From: Flavobacteriaceae bacterium CRH | Lineage (GTDB): Bacteria > Bacteroidota > Bacteroidia > Flavobacteriales > Flavobacteriaceae | DNA length: 64,000 nt | Assembly (NCBI GenBank): GCA_001507425.1 | Contig: LMAJ01000002.1 | Coordinates: forward strand, 62,001 to 126,000 | Direction: 5' to 3' | Shown: piece after piece, positions 17,117-26,338 of the stretch | Numbering within the stretch: position 1 is the stretch's first letter | Layout: each line of letters starts with the position of its first letter | The notes under the pieces: generated by a model | Told to the model about the DNA's origin: nothing | What the model saw: the letters and a program-made list of their open reading frames with translations, nothing else | Database searches by the model: none | Position numbers and translations under genes: made by a program

Positions 17117-18553
17117 ATGTCTTTACACGCAGAAAAATTAATAGCCGAACATTTTAGAAAGTCTGTTTTTAAAAATTCGGCTGTTTATATCATCACCCTT
17201 TTTATTGGTGTTTTATTGCTTTATGCTGCTTTTTCAGGTTGGATAAATTATACCAATCAAAATGAAACCAGCGAAAAATACCAGCACGAATCCAGAGAAG
17301 ACTGGTTGAAAAATCCGGATAAAAACCCGCACCGAATGGCGCATTACGGAAATTTCGCTTTCCGAAAAAGTACATCGTTAAGTGTTTTTGAATTTGGGAT
17401 GGAACCATTTTTCGGGAACGCCATATTTCTCGAAGCGCACAAACAAAATACCGCCAATTTTTCTGAAGCAGGATTTTCGAACAGTATGCTTCGTTTTGGA
17501 GAAATCAGCATTGCCATGGTTTTGCAAATCCTATTGCCTTTATTAATCTTTTTTATCGGATTTAATGCGGTCGCAGCCGAAAGAGAAAACGGAACTTTAA
17601 AACTACTTTTGAGCCAGGGCATCAATTGGAAACAACTTTTACTGGGTAAAACGTTAGGAATTGCTTCTGTTGTGATGATGCTTTTTATTCCAACTATTAT
17701 TATTCTGGTTTTCATTTGGTTACTGCTTCAAAACTTTAGCATTTCTGCAGATGAAACAATCAAAATGCTGCTGTTTGTTTTATTTCATTTTATATATCTG
17801 CTGTTTTTTTGTGCGATTGCCGTTTTGGTTTCTGCTTCAAGCAAAACCTCAAAAAAAGCATTGGTTTCGTTAATTGGGATTTGGTTGATTTTTACGATTA
17901 TTTTACCGAGAACGACGCAGGCAATTGGTGCTTATATGTATGAAGCCCCATCGAAAATACGATTCAACAGCGATATCGAAAAAGACATTCTAAAACAAGG
18001 CGACAGCCACAACCCGAATGATCCGCATTATAAAGCCATTAAAGATTCTCTATTGAGCGTTTACAAAGTAGATTCGGTTCAAAAACTGCCTTTTAATTAT
18101 TCCGGTTTTGTTATGACCGAAGGCGAGAAAATCAGTTCTCATATTTATAACAAACATCTCGAAGATTTGCTTCAGATTTATAAAAAACAAAACAGTTTCT
18201 CGAAAACAGTTTCTTTTATAAATCCGTACATCGCCATGAAAAATCTTTCGATGGGATTATCGAATACAGATTATGATTCTTATATCGATTTTCAAAAACA
18301 AGCCGAAGCATATCGCTACACTATGGCGCAAAAAATGAACGCTTTACAGATCAAATACATCAGTAACAACAAAGCCAAACCAGCCATAATTGGTAAAGAA
18401 CACTGGGCAGATATACAAGAATTTCATTATGAACCTAAAGGAATTTGGGACGTTCTAAAAAGCGAAATCATTTCTATCATCTCTATTATTCTCTGGATTA
18501 GCCTGCTGTTTATTGTTTTGAAAATAGCCGCTAAAAACCTTAAAGCCATTTAA
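17117..18553 (+). CDS. ABC-2 type permease (DUF3526-like), first subunit
   Basis: 478 residues with a hydrophobic segment near the N-terminus (about 20-40) and a long extracytoplasmic loop. A membrane block follows (about 140-270) containing AAERENGTLKLLLSQGINWKQLLLGK, the cytoplasmic motif typical of ABC-2 permeases, then a second large loop (about 275-450) and a final helix (about 455-472). It pairs with the next gene and the ATPase as the membrane part of an ABC-2 transporter. Similar permeases include NosY-like proteins. It is followed by the second permease after one base. Confidence 0.85.
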   Translation: MSLHAEKLIAEHFRKSVFKNSAVYIITLFIGVLLLYAAFSGWINYTNQNETSEKYQHESREDWLKNPDKNPHRMAHYGNFAFRKSTSLSVFEFGMEPFFGNAIFLEAHKQNTANFSEAGFSNSMLRFGEISIAMVLQILLPLLIFFIGFNAVAAERENGTLKLLLSQGINWKQLLLGKTLGIASVVMMLFIPTIIILVFIWLLLQNFSISADETIKMLLFVLFHFIYLLFFCAIAVLVSASSKTSKKALVSLIGIWLIFTIILPRTTQAIGAYMYEAPSKIRFNSDIEKDILKQGDSHNPNDPHYKAIKDSLLSVYKVDSVQKLPFNYSGFVMTEGEKISSHIYNKHLEDLLQIYKKQNSFSKTVSFINPYIAMKNLSMGLSNTDYDSYIDFQKQAEAYRYTMAQKMNALQIKYISNNKAKPAIIGKEHWADIQEFHYEPKGIWDVLKSEIISIISIILWISLLFIVLKIAAKNLKAI

Positions 18554-18554
18554 T

Positions 18555-19901
18555 ATGTTAGCATTATTATTTAAAAATTTCATACGATCGAAAGGAACAA
18601 AAATTGGCCTGCTTTTTTTGTTGCTTATCGCCTTTATAAGTCTTTTGATTGGACAACAATTTCAGCAAAAGCAAAGTAAAAACATCACCGAAGCAGCCCT
18701 TTATCAAAAAGAACATATTGCCAGAAATGCAAAATATCATAAAGATGAAATGGGGCTTCTGCTCTATTACATCAAATTTTCTTTGGTCAATAAAACGCTT
18801 CCTATAAACAGTTTGGCCATTGGTCAGCGCGATGTAAACCCGTCGATACAAAGTGTTACGATTCGTGGTTTCGAAGCTCAAAAATATGATTCGGAATTAA
18901 ATAACCCGAGTAATCTTTTACTGGGAAATATCGATTTTAGTTTTGTGCTTATCTATCTTTTTCCACTTTTAATTATTGCTTTTACCTATAATATTGTTTC
19001 TGAAGAAAAGGAATCCGGAACCTGGAAAATTGTGGCAACGCAAACGGATAATACGTTTTCCTATATTCTGAAATTATTCTATATCAGAATTTTAAGTTTA
19101 ATAGCATTGCTTACAATTGTATTTATAATTGCCATTTTCTTACTCAAAATCCCATTTAACCAATCACTTTTCACATTTTATATTCTAAGTGTTTTATACA
19201 TCCTTTTTTGGTTTGCAGTTTGTTTTTATATTGTTTCATTACAAAAGAATTCAAACTTTAATGCCGTTATTTTATTAACGATTTGGTTGTTCATGATTAT
19301 CATTTTACCGGCAACTATCAATACGTATATTGTCAATAAATATCCCGTTCCCGAAGCATTGGAACTGACTTTAAAACAAAGAAATGCCTATCACGAAAAA
19401 TGGGATATGGATAAAAAAGTGACGCTCGATAAATTCTACAAACATTATCCGCAATTTAAAAGTTACGTTTTGCCAGATGCCGAATTTAGCTGGCTTTGGT
19501 ATTATGCGATGCAGCAAATGGGCGACGACGAATCTGCCGTTCAATCTAAAGAATTAGAAACAAAACTCGAACAACGAAATCAGGCAAGCCATTTGATTGC
19601 GCAATTTGTACCAACCCTGCATACTCAGATTCAATTGAATGAAATCGCAAAATCTGATCTTGAAAACCAGCTTTTATTCCTCAAAAAAACAAAAGAATTT
19701 CATGAAAAAATGAGGCTGTATTTCTATCCGAAAATATTCGATAATACCGCTGTAGAAAAAGAAAACTGGTCGAAATTTAAAGTCGAAACTTTTAGCGACG
19801 AATCTAAAATGAGTTTTACAAAAGCTTTTTTGCCATTGCTAGTTTTCAATCTGCTTTTAATTGGTTTTGGATGGAGAAATTTTAAGCTTAAAAATTTTTA
19901 A
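18555..19901 (+). CDS. ABC-2 type permease (DUF3526), second subunit
   Basis: 448 residues with the same layout as the preceding gene: an N-terminal helix (about 14-32), an extracytoplasmic loop, membrane helices (about 125-260) preceded by SEEKESGTWKIVATQTDN, a soluble loop and a last helix near the C-terminus. The two permeases are probably ancient duplicates forming a heterodimer. This is the last gene of the cluster; an 11-bp hairpin follows at 19929-19963. Confidence 0.85.
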   Translation: MLALLFKNFIRSKGTKIGLLFLLLIAFISLLIGQQFQQKQSKNITEAALYQKEHIARNAKYHKDEMGLLLYYIKFSLVNKTLPINSLAIGQRDVNPSIQSVTIRGFEAQKYDSELNNPSNLLLGNIDFSFVLIYLFPLLIIAFTYNIVSEEKESGTWKIVATQTDNTFSYILKLFYIRILSLIALLTIVFIIAIFLLKIPFNQSLFTFYILSVLYILFWFAVCFYIVSLQKNSNFNAVILLTIWLFMIIILPATINTYIVNKYPVPEALELTLKQRNAYHEKWDMDKKVTLDKFYKHYPQFKSYVLPDAEFSWLWYYAMQQMGDDESAVQSKELETKLEQRNQASHLIAQFVPTLHTQIQLNEIAKSDLENQLLFLKKTKEFHEKMRLYFYPKIFDNTAVEKENWSKFKVETFSDESKMSFTKAFLPLLVFNLLLIGFGWRNFKLKNF

Positions 19902-19928
19902 TCGCAAAGGATACAACGATTTACACTA

Positions 19929-19963
19929 AGTTCGCAAAGTTTTTAGACAAAGCTTTGCGAACT
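19929..19963. terminator. Hairpin after the ABC/TonB cluster
   Basis: AGTTCGCAAAG (19929-19939) pairs perfectly with CTTTGCGAACT (19953-19963) across a 13-base loop. The following bases (TTGCATTTT) are only moderately T rich. Further TTTGCG/ACTTTGCGG words flank it, so it may be a member of a repeat family that also ends the operon. Confidence 0.45.
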
Positions 19964-20060
19964 TTGCATTTTATAAACCTCAAAAAATAAAACGTTTGCG
20001 TACTTTGCGGCAAATTAAAAACGTTTTTAATAGTATTAGTCCAGTTTAAGTATTCCTTCA

Positions 20061-20699
20061 ATGAAAAAAATAATCATTTTAAGTCTTATCATCATTATCA
20101 TTTTATATACTTTCAAACAATTAATATATAATCCATATAAATGGAAAAAAGCGATTAACACTCCAGAACACAAATTGCAATTGGGAAGCTTTATTTTTAG
20201 TAAACAAAGAGGGCCAAATGGCAGCCAAAGCATCGAGAATAAGTATTTTGTTTTTAAAGTAATCGAAATCAACGGCGATTATGTACGTCTTTCTGTTATC
20301 AGGCAATTATCGCAAAAGAACAAACTTTTGCAATCTGATTTTTCGACTACAAAAGAAGCTTACAAAGATTTAAAACAGATTATAAAAAGCCTGACCATTA
20401 CTCCAATCGTAAGAGAAGATTTGTATAAAGAAGGTGCTTCGTATACCATAAATGATTATTTATTAGGCAAATATCCATCTTTGGCAAAATCAAGATATTA
20501 TTATGAAGATCTTGCCGAAAATCAAAAAAATCTTCCGGTACCAACTGACGGGTACGAAAAGCAGGAATATTTTAGTATGTTATATTCAAAAGAAGAGATC
20601 ATTAAAAATGCTGAACTTGTACCGTGGATTTTGAAAAATAGCCCTAATCCTGAATTGGCACCAGGATTATCAAAAAACATAGACCTAATTCTAAATTAA
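20061..20699 (+). CDS. Membrane-anchored protein of unknown function
   Basis: 212 residues. An N-terminal hydrophobic helix (about 4-20, IIILSLIIIIILYTF) is followed by a soluble domain without cysteine motifs or recognisable catalytic residues. The domain is mixed charged and aromatic, with the segment YYYEDLAENQKNLPVPTDGYEK and an NPELAPGL motif near the C-terminus. The gene stands alone between the ABC cluster and the repeat-rich interval before the second sigma factor. I do not recognise the family. Codon use and a clean start make it a real gene. Confidence 0.6.
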   Translation: MKKIIILSLIIIIILYTFKQLIYNPYKWKKAINTPEHKLQLGSFIFSKQRGPNGSQSIENKYFVFKVIEINGDYVRLSVIRQLSQKNKLLQSDFSTTKEAYKDLKQIIKSLTITPIVREDLYKEGASYTINDYLLGKYPSLAKSRYYYEDLAENQKNLPVPTDGYEKQEYFSMLYSKEEIIKNAELVPWILKNSPNPELAPGLSKNIDLILN

Positions 20700-20719
20700 A
20701 GATTCACCACATTATTTTC

Positions 20720-21027
20720 ACCATATAAGTGATATAAGTTCATTTAAAGCTTTGTGTTTTTAGACAATCTTTTTTGATTTTTTTTATTACGACTGCTTTT
20801 AACGGATTAAAATCCGCTGCTACAAAATAAATCATTCCTACGGAATTTTATGCAGTGTTCCGGAGGAACAAATCATATTGTAGGGATAGATTTTAATCCA
20901 TTCTACGCAAACAAAATCGCCAATCTTTACGGAGTTTCTAATGTGATCTTTCCTTCGTCAAGATGACAAAAATGCTACAACAAAAACAAACGCATAACTT
21001 AAAATGAACTTACATCACTTATATGGT
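20720..21027. repeat. 308-bp element with 30-bp terminal inverted repeats
   Basis: The left end ACCATATAAGTGATATAAG... (20720-20749) is matched by the reverse complement of 20998-21027 with two mismatches. Inside lie an imperfect palindrome bounded by GGATTAAAATC and GATTTTAATCC (about 20799-20900) and half of a copy of the GTCATC-type repeat (about 20922-20967). It has no coding capacity. It looks like a MITE or composite palindromic repeat. Confidence 0.65.
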
Positions 21028-21112
21028 TTAAAAAAATTACGCTTATTCTGAATAAAATTTTCGGGAATGGTCTTTATTTGAATTTTATTTAGAATTAGTA
21101 TAAATAATATTT

Positions 21113-21120
21113 TACATTTG
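21113..21120 (+). promoter_or_regulatory. TACATTTG -7-like box before the second ECF sigma gene
   Basis: An exact match to TAnnTTTG, 72 bases before the ATG. No TTTG is found 18-21 bases upstream, so the match may be partial or fortuitous. Confidence 0.35.
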
Positions 21121-21192
21121 CCGCTTTATAAGCAATTTTGAGTCTTTTTGATAAATTACTTATATTGCTTTCCTAAAAATGAAGTCCAATAA

Positions 21193-21792
21193 ATGAGCGA
21201 TAATACCAGTTTTGAATCTAATCTTTTTGAATCTTTTAAAGAAGGAGATCAGGCTGCGTTTGCGTATTTCTACGATAAATATTTCAGAAGAATTCAGGCT
21301 TTTAGTGTTCAGTTTGTTTATGATAAAGATGAAGCCGAAAATCTGGCGCAGGAAGCTTTATTGTATTTATGGCAAAACAGAGAAAGTGTCGACTCTATAA
21401 ACGGCATACAATCCTTTTTATATACGTACGCCAAATCGAAATGTTTAAATATGATCCGTCACAATAAAGTGAAGGATAAATTTAAAAGTGATGTATTAAA
21501 TCAGAAAGAACGAGAACTGGATATCGAAATCTTAAATTCGATTCAGTTTGACACTTTAGAATTAACAGAATTAGAGCGTATCATTCACGAATCTATCAAC
21601 GATCTTCCACCGAAAACCCGGGAAGTTTTTATAAAAAAACGCTTTGAGAATAAAAAAAATGCAGAAATAGCAGAAGAAATGGAAGTTACTTTAAAAGCTG
21701 TTGAAGCCCACATGACAAAGGCTTTGAAGATTTTAAAAACCAAATTATCCGATTATTTATTCTTTATTTTTATTCTTATTTGTAATAATTAA
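21193..21792 (+). CDS. ECF RNA polymerase sigma factor (FecI-like)
   Basis: 199 residues. Sigma region 2 (about 20-85) has FAYFYDKYFRRIQAFS and EAENLAQEALLYLWQNRE; sigma region 4 (about 130-185) has LPPKTREVFIKKRFENKKN and the helix-turn-helix IAEEMEVTLKAVEAHMTKAL. It should activate the FecR/SusC/SusD genes downstream, all on the same strand. The gap to fecR is 68 bases. It is clearly a paralogue, not a copy, of the sigma factor at 8267. Confidence 0.93.
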   Translation: MSDNTSFESNLFESFKEGDQAAFAYFYDKYFRRIQAFSVQFVYDKDEAENLAQEALLYLWQNRESVDSINGIQSFLYTYAKSKCLNMIRHNKVKDKFKSDVLNQKERELDIEILNSIQFDTLELTELERIIHESINDLPPKTREVFIKKRFENKKNAEIAEEMEVTLKAVEAHMTKALKILKTKLSDYLFFIFILICNN

Positions 21793-21800
21793 AAATAAAA

Positions 21801-21813
21801 GGTAGGGTTTTTT
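21801..21813 (+). promoter_or_regulatory. GGTAGGGTTTTTT motif between sigma factor and fecR
   Basis: GGTAGGGTTTTTT lies in the 68-base gap between the sigma factor and fecR genes. Its relative TTAGGGTTTTG lies upstream of the other fecR although the gene order differs there. No hairpin is obvious, so an attenuator is not shown. Confidence 0.35.
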
Positions 21814-21860
21814 ATTCCTGAAGTGTACTTACTAAAACCAGAAGTATAAAAAACCAAAAT

Positions 21861-22964
21861 ATGACATCTGAAATCATTTATAAATACCTTTCTAACGAAG
21901 CCTCAGAACAAGAAGTTCAAGCACTTTTTGAATGGATTGATGCCTCTGAAGAAAACAAAAAGCATTTTATAAATTTAAAAAAGACCTGGGCAATAACTTC
22001 ATTGTCTGACGGTTTTTCTAGTGAATCCGTTTCTGTAATTTCAATTAAAAAGAAAAATAAAACAGCAATCTATTTAAAATATGCTGCAGTATTTTTAGTG
22101 CTTTTTGGATTAGCAAAACTGATTTTCAATTTTAGTCAAAAAACAAAACCTTCAAAAGAAATTGTTTTAGAATTAGCCGATGGACGTTCAGAAATCATCA
22201 CAAAAAATAATACCGAAAAATTAGTTCTCGATCAAAACAGAAATTTGGTTGCTAAAAAATTTCCAAACGAAATTATGTACTTCGGAAAAGTTCAGGACGA
22301 AAAAGTAGCTTATAATTCGCTTACAGTTCCTTACGGAAAAAGATTCAAGCTTACACTTTCAGATGGAACTGTCGTAAGTTTAAATTCCGGAACCACTTTA
22401 AAATATCCGGAACAATTTGGCCTTAACGGAAAAAGAAATGTTTACCTGACCGGAGAAGCTTTTTTTGAAGTGGCCAAAGACAAACAACATCCTTTTATTG
22501 TAAACGCCAATCAGGCTGCTATTGAAGTTCTTGGAACTAAATTCAACGTAAGTGCTTATCCTGAAAACCCAACTGTTAATAGTACTTTGGTCGAAGGAAG
22601 TATTCAAATGTCTGAAATTGCAGATGCATCAAACTCGGTTTTATTGGCGCCAAACCAAATGGCAACCTGGCAAAACAATTCGAAAAAATTTGTTACAAAA
22701 GCAGTTGACGCAACCTTTTATTCGGCGTGGACAAAAGGCGAACTTGCTTTTAAAGACACTCCATTCTCTATTATCGCTAAAATAATCCAGCGAACGTACG
22801 ACGTTGAAATTATTAATGAAAATGCTGTTTTGGCCAAACAGAATTTTACGGGAACCATTAAAATTAGTGAGTCTAGTGTCGAAAACATCTTAGAACTTTT
22901 AAAGCGCGACACGCCATTTAATTACACGATTGAAGAAAACACAATAACCATTACCAATTTTTAG
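21861..22964 (+). CDS. FecR-family anti-sigma factor
   Basis: 367 residues. A cytoplasmic sigma-binding part (about 1-65) precedes a transmembrane helix (about 70-90, AIYLKYAAVFLVLFGLAKLIF), a periplasmic FecR domain (about 145-240, PYGKRFKLTLSDGTVVSLNSGT) and a DUF4974 domain (about 280-350). It should hold the upstream sigma factor until the STN domain of the adjacent SusC signals ligand binding. The SusC start follows after 16 bases. Order sigma, fecR, susC, susD is the usual one. Confidence 0.93.
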   Translation: MTSEIIYKYLSNEASEQEVQALFEWIDASEENKKHFINLKKTWAITSLSDGFSSESVSVISIKKKNKTAIYLKYAAVFLVLFGLAKLIFNFSQKTKPSKEIVLELADGRSEIITKNNTEKLVLDQNRNLVAKKFPNEIMYFGKVQDEKVAYNSLTVPYGKRFKLTLSDGTVVSLNSGTTLKYPEQFGLNGKRNVYLTGEAFFEVAKDKQHPFIVNANQAAIEVLGTKFNVSAYPENPTVNSTLVEGSIQMSEIADASNSVLLAPNQMATWQNNSKKFVTKAVDATFYSAWTKGELAFKDTPFSIIAKIIQRTYDVEIINENAVLAKQNFTGTIKISESSVENILELLKRDTPFNYTIEENTITITNF

Positions 22965-22980
22965 ATAACTACTTAAAAAC

Positions 22981-25900
22981 ATGACATTTAAAATACCCCA
23001 ATTAAGAAAAATTCTATTTTTCTTAGCCATACTTTTATCCGGTTTTAAAGGTTTTTCTCAGCATAAATTAATCACATTAAACTTAAAAAACAAACCTTTA
23101 AGTTTGATTATAAAATCGATTGAAGAGCAAAGTGATTTTAGGATTATTTATAACGCCAGAAAAATTGATACGGATCAACCGGCTGATATCAATGTTCAGA
23201 ATGCGAGTTTAGAAACGGTTTTAACGCAATTATTCAAAGGCAAAAACATTTCATTTTACATTCAGAAAAAACAGGTTTTACTGACTAACTCTGCTCCTGC
23301 TGAAACTTCTAATACAACTCAGGAAACGGAAAGATTCATAAGCGGAACTGTTTACAACGCAAAAGATAAACTCCCGCTTCCCGGTGCAACCATACGCATA
23401 AGCGGAACCGGAATGGGCGCGATAACAGACTTTAATGGAAAATTTGTTTATCAGTTAAAAGGAAATAATATAAACAATATTGTTCTTGAAGTTGCTTTTT
23501 TAGGAATGCAGACGCAGACACAAAAAGCGGATAATAAAACAACGTTTATTTTTAATCTTGAAGAAGTAACAGACGAATTAAATCCGGTTGTGATTACTTC
23601 ATCTTACGGAACTACAAAACTAAAAGAGGAAATTGTTGGGAGTATTTCGACTTTGAATGCCAAGGATATTCCGGTGCAGCAAGCCTCAGAAAGTGTAGAC
23701 AAAATGCTGGAAGGACAAATTGCAGGTGTTTTAATTGAAAATACTTCAGGAGTTGGTGGCCCGGTAAAAATAAACATTCGTGGTCAGGGAACTATAAAAC
23801 CGTTAACTAACTCTATTGTAGGAACTTCAACACAGCCACTTATTATTATCGACGGCGTAATTATGACGGAAGAAAGCTATATTAATAGTTCTTTTTTTAA
23901 TGGCCAAACCGGATTTTCTGAAGATTTATCAAATCCTTTGGCTCAAATTGCGCCTGAAAATATTGAAACTTTTACAGTATTAAAAGATGCTGCAGCCGTT
24001 GGACTTTATGGTGCCGATGGTGCAAACGGGGTTATTTTGATTACTACTAAAAGAGGAAAAACCGGAAAAACTCAATTTAGTTTCTCTAATCAGCTTGGTG
24101 TTTCTACTGCTATTAACCAGATTAAATATTTAAATGGGGAGCAATATACAGAAATGAGAAACGAATATTTAAAAAATACAACTCCGGGTTATATTCCTGT
24201 TGCCTACAACGGTGTTAACACTGATTGGTTTGATTTATTGAATAATGATGGAATTTACAACAAATATAATTTTAGTGTTTCGGGAGCAAATTCTAAGTTT
24301 TCGTATCGTACAAGCCTTTCATATCTTAATATTGATGAACCTCAATTGGGCAATTCTACCAAACAATTAAATGCCGGAATAAATTTAGGCTACAGAGAGT
24401 CTAAATGGAATGTAAACGTGTCTTTAAACCCAAGTTATATTAAAAAAGATGCGCCAAACACTTATTATTCTTTTGCTTACATCCCAACATTGGCGCCTAC
24501 TAACCCAGACGGATCTTATACTTTAACCGGATTAACCGGTCTGACCGGAGGAAATCCTTTGGCGGCAATTGCACAAAACAAAAATATAACAGATACTTAC
24601 GGAATTTTGGGAAGCCTGAATTTAGGCTACGAATTAAGTAAAACGATTAAATTTTCGACGTTATTTGGAATTGATTATAAGGATAAGGAACAAGATCGTT
24701 ATTTTTCCGGAGAAAACGAAAGCGGAAGAACGAGCGGAACTTTTATTTATGAAGCTAAAACGTATCCAAGCTGGGGAAGACGCGCTATTAATGAACGAAA
24801 TTCAACGAAATGGGACTGGCAGGGACAAATGCTATTTGACAAACAAATTAGTAAAAATCATGCAATAGATGGTGTTTTAGGTTTTGAACTTTCTGAAGAA
24901 AAAGGAAATTATGACTATCAGTCTGCAACAGGTTTTGTGAACCCAAATGTAATTCATGATGTTTCTGAAGCACTGCAAGATGATAATGTTCTGACACTGG
25001 CAGACGATTCAAGAACAAATCAAACGTACAAAAGCGAAATTAGTAACAGTTCCAGAGTATCATTATTTTCTCAAATCAATTACAATTATAAAAAGAAATA
25101 CTTTTTCTTAGGAAATATCAGACGTGATGAAAGTTCTGTTTTTGGAGATGATAGCAATGTTGCTATAAATAGCGGAGCAGGTTTAGCGTGGATTATTAGC
25201 AATGAGGGCTTTTTAAAATCAAGTTCGTGGATTGATTTCTTAAAACTAAAATTAAGTTATGGTTCAACAGGAAATTCAAGAATTGGTTCTTACCGATCAA
25301 AAGGGTTGTACAACGTTACTCAAAACGGATACAATGGTGAAGTTGATGCTACCGTTAGCGATGCTCCAAACGGAAATTTAAGTTGGGAGAAAAATACCAA
25401 ATTTAATGCAGGATTAGATTTTAATGTTTTTAATACGATCGAATTATCATTAGAATACTACTATGATGATAAATCTAATTTGATTGTTTCAAGATCTATT
25501 CCAACAGAAAATGGATACGACAAATTAGAATTGAATGCTGCAAATATGTACAATAAAGGTTTAGAATTTACAACCCGAATCAAATGGCTGCAAAAAGGCA
25601 AATTTAGATGGACTACTTCTTTTAATATTTCGACAGTAGAAAATAAAGTGACTGATTTAATAGGTTTAGGAAGCACTTATTCTCAGGCGAATATAGCGCT
25701 TGCACAAAAAATTGGTTACAGTACAAGCACAATCTGGGGTGTAAACTGGATTGGAATTGATCCTGCAACCGGTAGGGACCTTATTAGAAAGGATGGGCAA
25801 GTTTATGATTCTGCAACCTATAATCAATTATTTAATGAAGCTGATTGGGAACCTATTGGAGACACAACACCAGAAGCTTTTGGAGGATTCAGCAATACCT

Positions 25901-26334
25901 TTTCATTCAATAATAGCCTGAGTTTATCTTTTACCGGTGCTTTTCAATGGGGCGGAGATAAATTGGTTTCTGATGATATTATTGCCAAATACAGGACTAC
26001 ATCAAACCGAAATATGTCTGTGAACGCCTATGATTACTGGAGAAATCAGGGCGACAATGCTTCTCAGCCTTCACCGGGAAATAACACCCTAATTCCTAAT
26101 ATGAGCAAGTACGTTTATGATGCTACTTACATTAAAATCAGCAACATAACCTTAAGCTATAATGTTCCTGTAAAAAATACTTTTCTGGAAAATTTAACGG
26201 TTTTTGCCGATGTATCAAATGCACTTTACTGGTATAAAGAAAAAAGCCCGTCAGGAATGAATGGTATCAGGGAATTTAATTACACTTATCCACAAGCCAG
26301 AACTATTTCGCTTGGAATTAATACTAAATTTTAA
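22981..26334 (+). CDS. SusC/RagA-family TonB-dependent receptor with STN domain
   Basis: 1117 residues. A signal peptide ends GFSQ (about 27). The STN domain spans about 35-105 (PLSLIIKSIEEQSDFRIIYN), then a carboxypeptidase-regulatory domain (about 118-198, SGTVYNAKDKLPLPGATI), the plug with TVLKDAAAVGLYGADGANGV (about 215-345), and the barrel ending SLGINTKF. It imports a nutrient with the SusD encoded five bases downstream and signals through FecR. The neighbouring di-haem peroxidase hints at a redox-active or metal-bearing ligand, but this is inference. Confidence 0.95.
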   Translation: MTFKIPQLRKILFFLAILLSGFKGFSQHKLITLNLKNKPLSLIIKSIEEQSDFRIIYNARKIDTDQPADINVQNASLETVLTQLFKGKNISFYIQKKQVLLTNSAPAETSNTTQETERFISGTVYNAKDKLPLPGATIRISGTGMGAITDFNGKFVYQLKGNNINNIVLEVAFLGMQTQTQKADNKTTFIFNLEEVTDELNPVVITSSYGTTKLKEEIVGSISTLNAKDIPVQQASESVDKMLEGQIAGVLIENTSGVGGPVKINIRGQGTIKPLTNSIVGTSTQPLIIIDGVIMTEESYINSSFFNGQTGFSEDLSNPLAQIAPENIETFTVLKDAAAVGLYGADGANGVILITTKRGKTGKTQFSFSNQLGVSTAINQIKYLNGEQYTEMRNEYLKNTTPGYIPVAYNGVNTDWFDLLNNDGIYNKYNFSVSGANSKFSYRTSLSYLNIDEPQLGNSTKQLNAGINLGYRESKWNVNVSLNPSYIKKDAPNTYYSFAYIPTLAPTNPDGSYTLTGLTGLTGGNPLAAIAQNKNITDTYGILGSLNLGYELSKTIKFSTLFGIDYKDKEQDRYFSGENESGRTSGTFIYEAKTYPSWGRRAINERNSTKWDWQGQMLFDKQISKNHAIDGVLGFELSEEKGNYDYQSATGFVNPNVIHDVSEALQDDNVLTLADDSRTNQTYKSEISNSSRVSLFSQINYNYKKKYFFLGNIRRDESSVFGDDSNVAINSGAGLAWIISNEGFLKSSSWIDFLKLKLSYGSTGNSRIGSYRSKGLYNVTQNGYNGEVDATVSDAPNGNLSWEKNTKFNAGLDFNVFNTIELSLEYYYDDKSNLIVSRSIPTENGYDKLELNAANMYNKGLEFTTRIKWLQKGKFRWTTSFNISTVENKVTDLIGLGSTYSQANIALAQKIGYSTSTIWGVNWIGIDPATGRDLIRKDGQVYDSATYNQLFNEADWEPIGDTTPEAFGGFSNTFSFNNSLSLSFTGAFQWGGDKLVSDDIIAKYRTTSNRNMSVNAYDYWRNQGDNASQPSPGNNTLIPNMSKYVYDATYIKISNITLSYNVPVKNTFLENLTVFADVSNALYWYKEKSPSGMNGIREFNYTYPQARTISLGINTKF

Positions 26335-26338
26335 AAAG

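Larger units (their letters stand above)
20700..21192. other. Repeat-rich intergenic interval before the second ECF sigma gene
   Basis: 493 bases without a gene. Most of it (20720-21027) is an element bounded by 30-bp inverted repeats. The rest is the A/T-rich leader of the sigma factor gene, with a TACATTTG -7-like box at 21113-21120. Confidence 0.7.

Noticed and set aside
20720..21027. An insertion sequence, because of the terminal inverted repeats
   Set aside because: There is no transposase frame between the ends, so only a non-autonomous element can be claimed.
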